Part shown: positions 1 to 8,182 of the stretch, piece after piece
Layout: every line of letters begins with the position of its first letter
Numbering within the stretch: position 1 is the stretch's first letter
From: Halosimplex amylolyticum
Lineage (GTDB): Archaea; Halobacteriota; Halobacteria; Halobacteriales; Haloarculaceae
Assembly (NCBI RefSeq): GCF_051414035.1
Contig: NZ_JBLKNW010000005.1
Coordinates: forward strand, 124,001-188,000
DNA: 64,000 nucleotides
Reading direction: 5' to 3'
Position numbers and translations under genes: made by a program
The notes under the pieces: model-generated
Database searches by the model: none
Told to the model about the DNA's origin: nothing
The model's input: the letters and a program-made list of their open reading frames with translations, nothing else

Positions 1-185
1 CGCTGCCGATGGCGATGGCGAACGTCGGCCTCTCCGTCCTCGGCAGCGTCGGCTTCCCGATGGGGAAAGACCAGTTTCGGTCGCTGCGCCTCGACAACAC
101 GGTCGATTCGAACGACGTCGACGCGTTCGGCGTCGACGAGCGCGAGCTCCGCACGTTCCGGTCGTACCTGGGTCTGCCGGGCTGA
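1..185 (+). CDS. C-terminal part of NDUFA9-like NAD(P)-binding protein (partial)
   Basis: Open from the window edge to a TGA at 183-185, leaving about 60 residues that start LPMAMANVGL and end RSYLGLPG. The pattern of a hydrophobic helix, then FPMGKDQFRSL, then DVDAFGV resembles the C-terminus of haloarchaeal complex I NDUFA9-subunit-like short-chain dehydrogenase proteins, which bind NAD(P) through an N-terminal Rossmann fold. That fold lies outside the window, so the assignment rests on the tail alone. It runs in the same direction as cetZ but is separated from it by about 275 bp with a separate promoter. Confidence 0.5.
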   Translation, partial: LPMAMANVGLSVLGSVGFPMGKDQFRSLRLDNTVDSNDVDAFGVDERELRTFRSYLGLPG

Positions 186-430
186 CGCGCCCGTCTTTCG
201 GCGACCCGTCGAACAGTGCTTCCGGGTAGCCGAGTGCGTCTCCGGATTCTGGCAACTGGACGACGAATAAATCCCGCTCCCAATTCCTCTCAATGAGTTT
301 TCAGCTCGATCGCGTTCGGACGGGGAAAGCACTGCTTACCGGCCCGCAGTCGTGCGATTTCGAAAAAACCGATTCGTGTATTGACAGCATCACGTTCGAT
401 AGCCGGGCAAAAAGCTTATAGTCGCGATGG

Positions 431-442
431 GACTGTTTATTT
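431..442 (+). promoter_or_regulatory. TATA-like box of cetZ
   Basis: The AT-rich stretch GTTTATTT lies about 22-28 bp before the ATG at 462 in GC-rich surroundings. This is the expected place for a TATA box of a leaderless or near-leaderless haloarchaeal transcript. No ribosome-binding site lies between it and the ATG. A second AT-rich stretch at about 408-420 could be an alternative. Confidence 0.45.
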
Positions 443-461
443 CTCAACGGTAACGGCAGCT

Positions 462-1646
462 ATGAAATTGGCGATGATCGGCTTCGGGCAGGCCGGCGGG
501 AAGATCGTTGACAAGTTCCTCGAATACGACGAGGCTACGCAGAGCGGTATCGTCCGCTCTGCGGTCGCGGTCAACACTGCCAAGGCGGACCTGCTCGGGC
601 TAGAACGAATCCCGGAGGAGAATCGAGTACTGATCGGCCAAGCGCGCGTGAAAGGTCACGGCGTGGGCGCCGACAACGAGCTCGGCGCGGAGATCGCCGA
701 GGAAGACATCGACGAGGTCCAGGGGGCGATCGACAACATCCCGGTCCACGAGATCGACGCGTTCATGATCGTGGCCGGACTGGGCGGCGGGACCGGCTCG
801 GGCGGTTCGCCGGTGCTGGCGAAGCACCTCAAGCGCATCTACACCGAACCCGTGTACGGACTGGGGGTCTTGCCCGGCGGCGACGAGGGCGGTATCTACA
901 CCCTCAACGCCGCGCGCTCGTTCCAGACGTTCGTCCGCGAGGTCGACAACCTGCTCGTGTTCGACAACGACGCCTGGCGCAAGTCGGGCGAGTCGATGGA
1001 GAGCGGGTACGAGGAGATTAACGACGAGATCGTCCGACGCTTCGGCGTCCTCTTCGGTGCCGGCGAGGTCGGCTCCGGCGACGAGGTCGCCGAGAGCGTC
1101 GTCGACTCCTCGGAGATCATCAACACGCTCTCGGGCGGCGGCGTCTCGACGGTCGGGTACGCCGCAGAGCGAGTCGAGGAGAACGACTCCGGCGGTCTAC
1201 TCTCTCGCTTCAAGGGGGACGACGACGGCATCGACGACGGCGGGATGGAGACCGCCAACACGACCAACCGGATCACGTCGCTCGTCCGGAAGGCGGCCCT
1301 GGGTCGCCTGACGCTCCCCTGCGAAATCGACGGCGCCGAGCGCGCGCTGCTCGTGATGAGCGGTCCGTCGAACCACCTCAACCGGAAAGGCATCGAGCGC
1401 GGCCGCAAGTGGCTCGAAGAGCAGACCGGTTCCATGGAGGTCCGCGGCGGCGACTACCCGGTTCGCGAGAACAACGTCGCCGCGTCCATCCTGCTGTCGG
1501 GCGTCCACAACGTTCCGCGGATCAAGGAACTCCAGCAGGTCGCCATCGAGGCACAGGACAACATCGACGACATCCGGCAGCAAAGCGAAGATAACTTAGA
1601 GGAGTTGGTGGAAGATGACGAAGATGAGTTGGACCCGCTCTTCTAA
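462..1646 (+). CDS. cetZ1: CetZ tubulin/FtsZ-family cytoskeletal GTPase
   Basis: 394 residues from the ATG at 462. The open frame reaches back to 381, but homologues begin MKLAMIGFGQAGGK. The nucleotide-binding loop GFGQAGG is at residues 7-13 and the tubulin signature GGGTGSG at about 108-114. CetZ proteins are haloarchaeal tubulin-superfamily GTPases; CetZ1 of Haloferax volcanii (395 aa) controls the change to rod-shaped motile cells and assembles at the inner membrane surface. The C-terminus is acidic (ELVEDDEDELD). The following gene order, membrane protein then cofC then cofG, matches what I recall of the Haloferax cetZ1 locus and supports the CetZ1 subtype. The end overlaps the next gene by 32 bp. 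Confidence 0.88.
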   Translation: MKLAMIGFGQAGGKIVDKFLEYDEATQSGIVRSAVAVNTAKADLLGLERIPEENRVLIGQARVKGHGVGADNELGAEIAEEDIDEVQGAIDNIPVHEIDAFMIVAGLGGGTGSGGSPVLAKHLKRIYTEPVYGLGVLPGGDEGGIYTLNAARSFQTFVREVDNLLVFDNDAWRKSGESMESGYEEINDEIVRRFGVLFGAGEVGSGDEVAESVVDSSEIINTLSGGGVSTVGYAAERVEENDSGGLLSRFKGDDDGIDDGGMETANTTNRITSLVRKAALGRLTLPCEIDGAERALLVMSGPSNHLNRKGIERGRKWLEEQTGSMEVRGGDYPVRENNVAASILLSGVHNVPRIKELQQVAIEAQDNIDDIRQQSEDNLEELVEDDEDELDPLF

Positions 1647-2397
1647 GAGCGCTGCGTTGGTCGTATTGCTCGCCCTCTCGCTGGCGGCGGCCGGGACAGC
1701 CGGAGCTATCTCCGTCCAGGCCGGCGAGGTCCCCGAGGACTCTCGGGTCGGCGAGACGGTGACGACGACGGTGACCATCGAAGACCCGTTCGTCGACATG
1801 AACGACCAGTGGACGCTCCAGGGGAGCACGGAACTGGAGAACGTCAGCTGGACGATCACCGTCCTGCAACAGGGCGAGCGGGTCGAGCAGTACAACTTCG
1901 GCGAGCAGTCCTTCGAACAGGAACTGAACGCCAGTAACGGCGGCGACACGGTCGAAGTCGAGCTCACCGGCGACACGCCGGCCGTCGAGAACTACACGTA
2001 CGAACCGCCCGAGACGTACACGCTCTACGACTTCGACGCCGTGGAGGGTAGCTCGACGAGCGGCCTGAACGCGACGCAGGTCCACCACTACACGAACGAC
2101 AGTCGCGACGCGCGGACGGCCATCGACGACGCTGCGGCCGCCATCAACGAGTCCGGCGGCAACAGCGACGCAGAGAACGACCTGAACCAGGCGATCTCCG
2201 CCTACGAGAACAGCAACTTCGAGAACGCCCAGTCGCTGGCCGGTGACGCCCAGAGCCAGGCCGAACAGGCCCAGCAGTCCGCCCAGCGGACGCAGACCAT
2301 CCTGATGGGCGTCGGCGCGCTGCTCGTCCTGCTCGTCGTCGTCGGCGGCGTCTACTACTGGCGCTCCAACCAGGACCAACCCACGAAGCTCCAGTAG
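1615..2397 (+). CDS. Secreted, C-terminally anchored haloarchaeal membrane protein of unknown function
   Basis: 260 residues. An N-terminal hydrophobic segment (about residues 12-30) looks like a signal peptide. A threonine-rich beta domain follows, then an Asn/Gln/Ala-rich probable coiled coil (about 165-225), a transmembrane helix near 228-247 and a short charged tail. The extracellular part carries several NxS/T sequons, so it may be N-glycosylated. It starts inside the end of cetZ and abuts cofC with no spacer (TAGATG), so cetZ, this gene and cofC are probably co-transcribed. The position next to cetZ suggests a link to the cell envelope, but no function is known to me. ATG 1624 is an alternative start. 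Confidence 0.75.
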   Translation: MTKMSWTRSSKSAALVVLLALSLAAAGTAGAISVQAGEVPEDSRVGETVTTTVTIEDPFVDMNDQWTLQGSTELENVSWTITVLQQGERVEQYNFGEQSFEQELNASNGGDTVEVELTGDTPAVENYTYEPPETYTLYDFDAVEGSSTSGLNATQVHHYTNDSRDARTAIDDAAAAINESGGNSDAENDLNQAISAYENSNFENAQSLAGDAQSQAEQAQQSAQRTQTILMGVGALLVLLVVVGGVYYWRSNQDQPTKLQ

Positions 2398-3033
2398 ATG
2401 CGCGTCGTCGTTCCGTTCGCACCCGAGCGGCCCAAGACTCGCCTCGCGCCCGTTCTCAGCGAGGCCGAGCGGGCCGAATTCGCGCGGACGATGCTCGACG
2501 ACGTACTCGACGCGCTGTCCGCGCTCGACCGTGAGCGTCGCGACTCGCTCGACCTGCTCGTCCTCGCGACGGCGCCCGTCGACTGCGACGCACCGGTGAC
2601 CGTCGACGACCGTCCGCTCACCGCGGCCGTGAACGCGCAACTCCCCGACAGCGCCGACGACCCGCCGACCGCGGTCGTCATGGCCGACCTCGCGCTGGCG
2701 ACGCCCGACGCGCTCGAACGGCTGTTCGCGCCCGACGCGGACGTGGTGCTCGCACCGGGCCGCGGCGGCGGGACGAACGCGCTCGTCGCACGCGACCCCG
2801 ACTTCGCCGTCGACTATCACGGCGCCTCCTTCCGGGACCACCGCGAGACGGCCCGCGAGATCGGCGCAGACCTCGCGGTCGTCGACTCCTTCCGCCTCTC
2901 GACGGACGTCGACGAACCGGCGGACCTGGTCGAGGTCCTGCTCCACGGCGAGGGGGCGGCCCGCTCGTGGCTCGACGACGCGGGGTTCGACCTCGCGGTC
3001 GCCGAGGGTCGCGTCGATGTCGAACGGAATTAG
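2398..3033 (+). CDS. cofC: 2-phospho-L-lactate guanylyltransferase CofC
   Basis: 211 residues starting MRVVVPF, the family N-terminus, followed by KTRLAPVLS, the basic nucleotide-binding loop of this nucleotidyltransferase. The motif PGRGGGTNAL in the middle is the family substrate loop. CofC activates a 2-phospho-lactate-type substrate with GTP; the product is joined to the deazaflavin Fo by CofD to give F420-0. The start codon immediately follows the stop of the upstream membrane-protein gene. cofG lies 365 bp downstream and cofH about 5 kb away on the other strand. Confidence 0.9.
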   Translation: MRVVVPFAPERPKTRLAPVLSEAERAEFARTMLDDVLDALSALDRERRDSLDLLVLATAPVDCDAPVTVDDRPLTAAVNAQLPDSADDPPTAVVMADLALATPDALERLFAPDADVVLAPGRGGGTNALVARDPDFAVDYHGASFRDHRETAREIGADLAVVDSFRLSTDVDEPADLVEVLLHGEGAARSWLDDAGFDLAVAEGRVDVERN

Positions 3034-3397
3034 GGCCGATTCAGAACGAAATTCGGACAACGGTTTTCACCGGGCGAGCCTGTGATCCACACGCACGGGC
3101 CGGTCCCGTGCCGCTGGGTCGCGTCTCGTGCCGCGCCCGGACTGTACCGAGCTGGCCCCCCACCCTGCTCCCAGTCGCTTCGTCGTCCGCGGGCCGCGGG
3201 GGCACGTGCGGTCCGCCGTTCCGCGGCCGGCGACGCGCCGGGTCCGTCGCCGGCCGTCCATTGTTCACCCCGTTTGTCCGCCGTCGGACTCCGACCGCGT
3301 CCGCGGGACCCCGTCTGGCCCCCTCGGCTCTCCGAACCCGCTGTGCCTCGTCGCCGGGAACGTCAACACTTTGTCCGTCGAACGTGCACGGGCGACT
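3034..3397. other. GC-rich gap between cofC and cofG
   Basis: An open frame in phase with cofG extends back through this 364-bp gap to 3128. Its translation (Arg/Pro/Ser-rich, no conserved pattern) looks unlike a protein, so I treat it as non-coding. I see no tRNA, clear hairpin or repeat. It may hold the cofG promoter. Confidence 0.4.
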
Positions 3398-4546
3398 GTG
3401 ATACCCGGCGCGGACGAGTACGACGTGGACGTTAGCCCCTCTCAGGAGGCCATCGAGCGCCTGCTCGCAGTCGGCCCCGACGACGTCGACCCGGCCGACG
3501 AGCTGACGTTCGCCCGCAACGTGTTCGTCCCGCTGACGACCGCGTGTCGGTACACCTGTACCTACTGCACCTACTACGACCCGCCCGGCCAGGCGACGCT
3601 CATGTCGCCCGAGGAGGTCCGCGACGTGGTCCAGACGGGCGCCGACGCCGGCTGCACGGAGGCGCTGTTCACCTTCGGCGACGACCCCGACGACCGCTAC
3701 ACCGCGGTCCACGACCAGCTCGACGAGTGGGGCCACGACTCCATCCACACCTACCTCCGCGAGGTCTGCGAGATCACCCTCGACGAGGGGCTGCTCCCTC
3801 ACGCCAATCCCGGCGACCAGACGCGCGAGCAGATGGCGACCGTCGCCGACGTGAACGCGAGCATGGGCGTCATGCTCGAAACCACCGCCGAGGTGCAGGC
3901 CCACGGCGGCCCGCGAGCGAAGAACCCCGGCCAGCGACTCAACACCATCCGCACCGCGGGGCAACTCGGCGTCCCGTTCACGACGGGCATCCTCGTCGGT
4001 ATCGGCGAGGACTGGGAGGACCGCGCTGAGAGCCTGCTGGCCATCCGCGAGTTACACGACCGGTACGACCACGTCCAGGAGGTCATCGTCCAGCCCGTCC
4101 GCGAGAACGAGCGCTGGACGAACGGTTCGCCGGGCGTCGAGACGCTCCGGCGGACCGTGGCGATGGCCCGCTACGCCCTGCCAGAGGAGGTCTCGGTGCA
4201 GGTCCCGCCCAACCTCGCTCCCGTCCGCGACGTGCTGGACTGCGGCGTCGACGATCTGGGCGGCGTGTCGCCGGTCACCGACGACCACGTCAACCCCGAC
4301 TACAAGTGGCCGGCGCTCCGGGAACTCGAGGACGTCGCCGACTACGCTGGCGTTCCGCTCGGCGAGCGACTGCCGGTCTACGAACGGTTCCTGCCCGCTC
4401 ACCTCCGGAGTCCGAACGTCGAACCCGCCTCCCCGCCGACAGACGCCGACCGCTGGGTCTCCGCACAGATCGAGGAAGCCATCGCCGGCGCCGACGACGC
4501 CGGCCAGCGCTACCGGTCCGTGCTCTCGGGCGCGGCGGCGGACTGA
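3398..4546 (+). CDS. cofG: 7,8-didemethyl-8-hydroxy-5-deazariboflavin synthase, CofG subunit
   Basis: Radical SAM enzyme, 382 residues from a GTG at 3398 (protein starts (M)IPGADEYD). The [4Fe-4S] motif CRYTCTYC gives Cys50, Cys54 and Cys57 in the CX3CX2C spacing. CofG catalyses the second half of deazaflavin Fo formation after CofH has joined tyrosine to the ribitylaminouracil. The GTG is chosen because the sequence upstream loses protein character and the resulting length fits the family. No Shine-Dalgarno sequence is evident. Together with cofC and the nearby cofH it forms an F420 biosynthesis locus. Confidence 0.9.
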   Translation: MIPGADEYDVDVSPSQEAIERLLAVGPDDVDPADELTFARNVFVPLTTACRYTCTYCTYYDPPGQATLMSPEEVRDVVQTGADAGCTEALFTFGDDPDDRYTAVHDQLDEWGHDSIHTYLREVCEITLDEGLLPHANPGDQTREQMATVADVNASMGVMLETTAEVQAHGGPRAKNPGQRLNTIRTAGQLGVPFTTGILVGIGEDWEDRAESLLAIRELHDRYDHVQEVIVQPVRENERWTNGSPGVETLRRTVAMARYALPEEVSVQVPPNLAPVRDVLDCGVDDLGGVSPVTDDHVNPDYKWPALRELEDVADYAGVPLGERLPVYERFLPAHLRSPNVEPASPPTDADRWVSAQIEEAIAGADDAGQRYRSVLSGAAAD

Positions 4547-4567
4547 GCCGCTCGCTGTCTCCCCGTT

Positions 4568-5449
4568 CTACCGCCTGATACGCGGCGCGAGGAGCCACCG
4601 CCCCGTTCCGTCGCCGTCCGCGATGGGATGTTCGAGCGAGAGCGGACAGCCGCCCTCGCCGCCCCCCACGAACTCGACGCTCACAGGCACGCCGTCGGGG
4701 ATCGCACCGACGATGTCCCGGAGGTAGTCGACCGAGTACAGCGACTCGACCGGGTCGGCGCCGGCGGGGCCGGGGTCGAGCGCTTCGAGGTCGTCGTCGT
4801 CGAATTCGAGGCGCACGTCGTCGGTGTCGCCGCTGGCCGCGACCGCGAGCAGGCGCTCGTCCGGATCGACGGTGACCTCCGCGTGGTCCGCGACGAGAGC
4901 CGCTGCCCGGACCGACCGGCGCAGATCCGCCGCGGCTATCACCGCACTCGCGTCGACCGACCCGGCGTCGATCCACTCGACTCGTCTGACGGACTCGGCC
5001 GAAAGCGGCGCGAAGGCGTACTCGACGGCACCCGCGTTCACGTCGAAGCGACCGCTCTCGCCGAGCGCGAGTTCGATTCCCTCGCCGTCGGCCATCGCGA
5101 CGGCGTCGCGGAGTCGGTCGAGGGCCACGCCGAACGTCTCTCCGTCCGCGGTGTACCTGTCGAACGCGTCGCCGTCGAGTCGTAGTTCGGCCATCGCCAC
5201 GTCCGCGGGGTCGCGCGCGCGGAAGACGAGACCGTCGTCGAAGGTCATCCGACACTCGCTCGCGACGGCCATCGCGCCGTCCAGCGCGGTGGCCAGGGCC
5301 GCGGCGTCGACGCTGACGTCGAGCGAGCGGGCTGGCCCGTCGTCGGTCGCAGATGTGTGCTCGTCGGTCGATCCGCTCGGCCGTTCGTCGGTCGGTTCGT
5401 CGCTCTGTTCGCCGGTGTCGTCGCTGTCCTGTCGCTGTCGAGGGGTCAT
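4568..5449 (-). CDS. PCNA-like DNA sliding-clamp paralogue with acidic N-terminal extension
   Basis: 293 residues from the ATG at 5449. Residues about 42-293 follow the archaeal PCNA pattern along their length: an SVDAAALATALDGAM-like first helix, FRARDPADVAMAEL, the mid-region ALVADHAEVTVDPDE, SGDTDDVRLEFD, the interdomain SLYSVDYLRDIV and the C-terminal WLLAPRI. Canonical haloarchaeal PCNA starts almost at the first of these, so the 41 Asp/Glu/Ser/Thr-rich residues in front are an addition. I believe this is not the housekeeping clamp, because it diverges at many normally invariant sites and lacks replication neighbours. PCNA trimers encircle DNA and tether polymerase, ligase and nucleases; whether this one trimerises is unknown. 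Confidence 0.78.
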   Translation of the reverse strand: MTPRQRQDSDDTGEQSDEPTDERPSGSTDEHTSATDDGPARSLDVSVDAAALATALDGAMAVASECRMTFDDGLVFRARDPADVAMAELRLDGDAFDRYTADGETFGVALDRLRDAVAMADGEGIELALGESGRFDVNAGAVEYAFAPLSAESVRRVEWIDAGSVDASAVIAAADLRRSVRAAALVADHAEVTVDPDERLLAVAASGDTDDVRLEFDDDDLEALDPGPAGADPVESLYSVDYLRDIVGAIPDGVPVSVEFVGGGEGGCPLSLEHPIADGDGTGRWLLAPRIRR

Positions 5450-5703
5450 GCGTGTGGTCGTGAGTCGCGTGCGTGCCGGGGGAGAAGCGTTATCCGGCCC
5501 GTGGCCGAACCGACGACCGGGCGGCGCTTCGCTGCCCCGCGCTGTGCGCGGCCGGCGACACCTGCCAGGGAGTCCGGCCGCGCCGTCGATGCTTCCCGAG
5601 CGACTGCGCTCGCCGCCCGGAACCGTGTCTCGTCGTTCCCACAGAACCCGGTTAAACGTTGTGCCGCTTCCGTGAATCGTACCCCGATTCCGGGTATAAT
5701 AAC

Positions 5704-5710
5704 TTATATA
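5704..5710 (+). promoter_or_regulatory. TATA box of the leaderless gene at 5738
   Basis: TTATATA is centred about 31 bp before the ATG at 5738, with an AT-rich island on both sides in otherwise GC-rich DNA and no Shine-Dalgarno sequence. This is a textbook layout for a leaderless haloarchaeal transcript. Confidence 0.7.
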
Positions 5711-5737
5711 GTGCGAGGATATAATCCAAAACAGAGT

Positions 5738-6298
5738 ATGATAGGGGACGATCGACCGCGGGGGATCCTCTCGCCCGCGGACCGGGCGTACCTGCGGGGC
5801 GAGACGGCCTTCGAGAGCGACCAGAGCGAGCGCAACGCCCGGGCGCGGATCCGCGACCGCGTGCTGGCGGGGCTCTACGACGCCGATCTCCTCGCGGACG
5901 CGCTCTCGGAGCGCGACCGCGAACTCGTCTTCGGGAAGCACGTCGGCGGTGACCCCGAGGCCGTCCGCGCGCTCATCGGGACGCTCTCGCTGCTGTATCG
6001 GGGCGCTGAGGAGGCGGGGCTCGACTTCGGGAGCCTCCTCGAAGAGGGCGTCAGCCGCGCGGAGGCCGACCGCAACGTGGCCGCGGCCGTCGAGTTCGAG
6101 GTCCGGCGCGAACCGCTCGACCCCGACAGCCTCACCCGGAAGCTCAGGCGGACGGGGTCACTGACGCTCTCGGAACTCTCGTACCTCCGCGAGGCCGACG
6201 ACGTGAGCCTCGACCGGCTACTCGACCGCTACGCGACCGACGTCGAGACCGACGAGGCGGACGACGACTGGGTCCAGGCGAAGATGACCAGTTTTTGA
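5738..6298 (+). CDS. Conserved haloarchaeal protein of unknown function
   Basis: 186 residues, beginning MIGDDRPRGILSPADRAYLRGE. Charged and mostly helical, with no membrane segment or signal peptide. I recall the N-terminal pattern RGxLSPADRxYLxG from other haloarchaeal proteins of unknown role. The pattern recurs loosely near the C-terminus (TLSELSYLREADDVS), which suggests two related helical modules. It is divergently transcribed from the PCNA-like gene with a 288-bp gap. The strong TATA box at 5704 supports the ATG at 5738 rather than the longer open frame upstream. Confidence 0.65.
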   Translation: MIGDDRPRGILSPADRAYLRGETAFESDQSERNARARIRDRVLAGLYDADLLADALSERDRELVFGKHVGGDPEAVRALIGTLSLLYRGAEEAGLDFGSLLEEGVSRAEADRNVAAAVEFEVRREPLDPDSLTRKLRRTGSLTLSELSYLREADDVSLDRLLDRYATDVETDEADDDWVQAKMTSF

Positions 6299-6322
6299 TC
6301 GACGCGGGCGCCACGACCCTCG

Positions 6323-6979
6323 TCACTCTCCGGCGACGAACCCCGAGAAGACGCGCGACTCGATCTTCCGCAGGTGTTCCCCGACGGTGGCGGGCGAGAC
6401 GTCGAGTCGTTCGGCGAGGTCGGCGTGGGTCGCCCGCCGGGGCGCGTCGTAGTAGCCTGCCCGTACCGCGGTCGCCAGCACTTCCCGCTGGCGGGCGGTC
6501 AGTCGCCCGAACAGCTGGCGGACGCCCGGCTCGTACGAACCGGTCTCGACCACTTCGATCGTCACTCCCTCGGGGATCTCGTCGAAGGCGTCGGTGAACG
6601 CCCGCTCCTCGCCGACGAGCGTGACGACCACGCCGCCCTCGGCGGCGGGCTCTATCGGCATCTCGACCATCGGGTCCGAACTACGTCCATAGCGCATGAG
6701 TCGGCGCGTGAGGTCGTCGAGTTCGAAGTGCGTGTAGACGAATCCGCGGTCGGGCCCCGTCGTCGTGTACTCGATCACGTGCGGCGAGTCGGCGAGGATC
6801 TCACTGTAGCGGTCGATGCCCGCCCGGACCTCCGACAACGAGACACCGGTCTCGCCGTCGATCAGTTCGAGCTGGTGCATCGGCCCCGGCGTGATCGCCG
6901 GCTCGTCGGCCACCGCAGCGTCTAGCGGGTGGAAAGCGTCCTCCTCGGCGGGCGTCGCCCGAACCGTCACGTAGCGCAT
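6323..6979 (-). CDS. Bacterio-opsin activator-type HTH-10 transcription regulator
   Basis: 218 residues from the ATG at 6979. The first 150 form a mixed alpha/beta sensor-like region. The C-terminus from about residue 160 (LTARQREVLATAVRAGYYD, then ADLAERLDVSPATVGEHLRKIE) is the HTH-10 domain typical of haloarchaeal bacterio-opsin activator-like regulators. The open frame continues upstream to 7138, but MRYVTVRATP is the usual start type. A TATA-like TTTATACA lies about 40 bp upstream on the same strand, so a short leader is likely. Target genes cannot be read from the sequence. Confidence 0.8.
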   Translation of the reverse strand: MRYVTVRATPAEEDAFHPLDAAVADEPAITPGPMHQLELIDGETGVSLSEVRAGIDRYSEILADSPHVIEYTTTGPDRGFVYTHFELDDLTRRLMRYGRSSDPMVEMPIEPAAEGGVVVTLVGEERAFTDAFDEIPEGVTIEVVETGSYEPGVRQLFGRLTARQREVLATAVRAGYYDAPRRATHADLAERLDVSPATVGEHLRKIESRVFSGFVAGE

Positions 6980-7184
6980 ACGCGAGCGAACGGGCGCCCG
7001 ACTGATAACGCCATTGTATAAACCCGCCTCGTATAACTGGCAACAGACATACCCGGCGAGCGTCGTAATGGAGAGGTGCTGGACGGGCACGGACGCGACG
7101 GACCCGGGCGCTCGTCCCGTGTCCGCCCTGAATCTCACCCCCTCTCCCGGTCCGTCGCCCTCGCTGACGTTCGCGCTCCACTCG

Positions 7185-7982
7185 CTAGCCCGTCGGTTCG
7201 CGCTCCCGTTCCTGCCCCTCGTCCCGCCCGTCGCTCTCTACGTCCGTGTTGGCGACCACCTCGGAGCGGTTCCCTACGGAGTCGACACGTCGGTCGCGGT
7301 CGCGTTCAGTCGCTGCAGGTGGCGATTCGTCGTCGTCTGGCTTGCTCAGTTCGAGCGTGAGCGGCCGGGCCAGCCGACGAACGAACCCGCCGCTCCGTTC
7401 GCGAAGGCGGCCGACGACACCGGGGTCCTCCGACTCGGCCGCGCGGATGGAACTGCCTTCGCGGACGACGACCCCGCGGGATTCGAGTCGCTCGACGGCG
7501 GCGTCGACGGCGTCGTCGTCGGCCTCCAGCACTTCGGAGAGCTCACGCCGCGTGTGAGGTCGCTCTTCGACGGTCTCGTGGACCCGTCGCGCGACGTAGT
7601 CGTGATACACCTCGCGACCCGTCCGCTCCGTCTCGGTCGCGCCCTCGTGGCGGACCGTCTGGACGGCGTCGGCGACGAACCAGAGCCCAACGAGGACGAA
7701 CGCGACCGGGAGCCACAGGGTCCCGTCGTCGAACAGGGCCATCGCGACCCCCCCGACGAGGGCGTAGACCCCGATTCCGCCGTTCCTGACGGACTGGCGG
7801 ACGTCGTACACGTCGGTGACGAGTTCCGTCAGTCCGAAAATTGCGAGGGAGACGAGCGTCGTGATAAACTGCGCGGGGGAGGGACCGAGTACGTACCAGA
7901 GGAACGCCAGCACACCGGCCCACTGGAGGGCGGCCCAGAATCCGAGTCGCTCCCGGAGGGCCTCGCGGAGGGTTTCGGCCAT
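7185..7982 (-). CDS. Membrane protein with cytoplasmic winged-helix-like domain
   Basis: 265 residues. Three or four transmembrane helices lie in the first 110 residues (WAGVLAFLWYVLG, ITTLVSLAIFGLTEL, YALVGGVAMALF, LPVAFVLVGLWFVADAV). A segment of about 60 residues follows (YHDYVARRVHETVEERPHTRRELSEVL to RLESRGVVVREG) and reads like a winged helix. The tail is long, charged and disordered. A membrane-bound regulator is plausible but not shown. It is the only gene between the HTH-10 regulator and cofH. Confidence 0.6.
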   Translation of the reverse strand: MAETLREALRERLGFWAALQWAGVLAFLWYVLGPSPAQFITTLVSLAIFGLTELVTDVYDVRQSVRNGGIGVYALVGGVAMALFDDGTLWLPVAFVLVGLWFVADAVQTVRHEGATETERTGREVYHDYVARRVHETVEERPHTRRELSEVLEADDDAVDAAVERLESRGVVVREGSSIRAAESEDPGVVGRLRERSGGFVRRLARPLTLELSKPDDDESPPAATERDRDRRVDSVGNRSEVVANTDVESDGRDEGQEREREPTG

Positions 7983-8058
7983 CGCTGACGTGTTAGACGG
8001 ACGAACGGATAGAACCGTCGGACCGAGGCGCTCACTCCGTTCGCACCTCGCGGCTCAC

Positions 8059-8151
8059 GGCGCTTCGCGCCGCTCACATCGAGGTCTCCCTTCGTCTGCT
8101 CACGGGCGGCGAAGCCGCCCGTTCGCATGTATGAGGGACCGAAGGTCCCTC
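8059..8151. repeat. Cluster of three short perfect hairpins
   Basis: Three palindromes lie between two minus-strand genes: 8059-8071 (GGCGC, TTC loop), 8103-8121 (eight-base stem, GAA loop) and 8133-8151 (eight-base stem, GAA loop). Similar GAA-loop palindromes recur at 38094, 38119, 38183 and 60317. They may act as transcription terminators or mRNA ends downstream of cofH's neighbour, but no T-tract follows. Confidence 0.6.
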
Positions 8152-8182
8152 ACTAGTCGACCTCGCTCCGCTCGGCCACGCG

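Noticed and set aside
1522..3060. Long minus-strand frame opposite cofC and the membrane protein
   Set aside because: Val/Arg/Asp-rich antisense shadow caused by GC-rich third positions; the plus-strand genes match families.
3128..3397. N-terminal extension of CofG to 3128
   Set aside because: The extra 90 residues are Arg/Pro/Ser-rich, unlike the acidic proteins around it, and homologues start at the IPGADEYD region.
4290..5255. Arg-rich minus-strand frame overlapping cofG and the clamp gene
   Set aside because: Composition dominated by Arg and Gly with no motif; a different frame on the same strand encodes the clamp.
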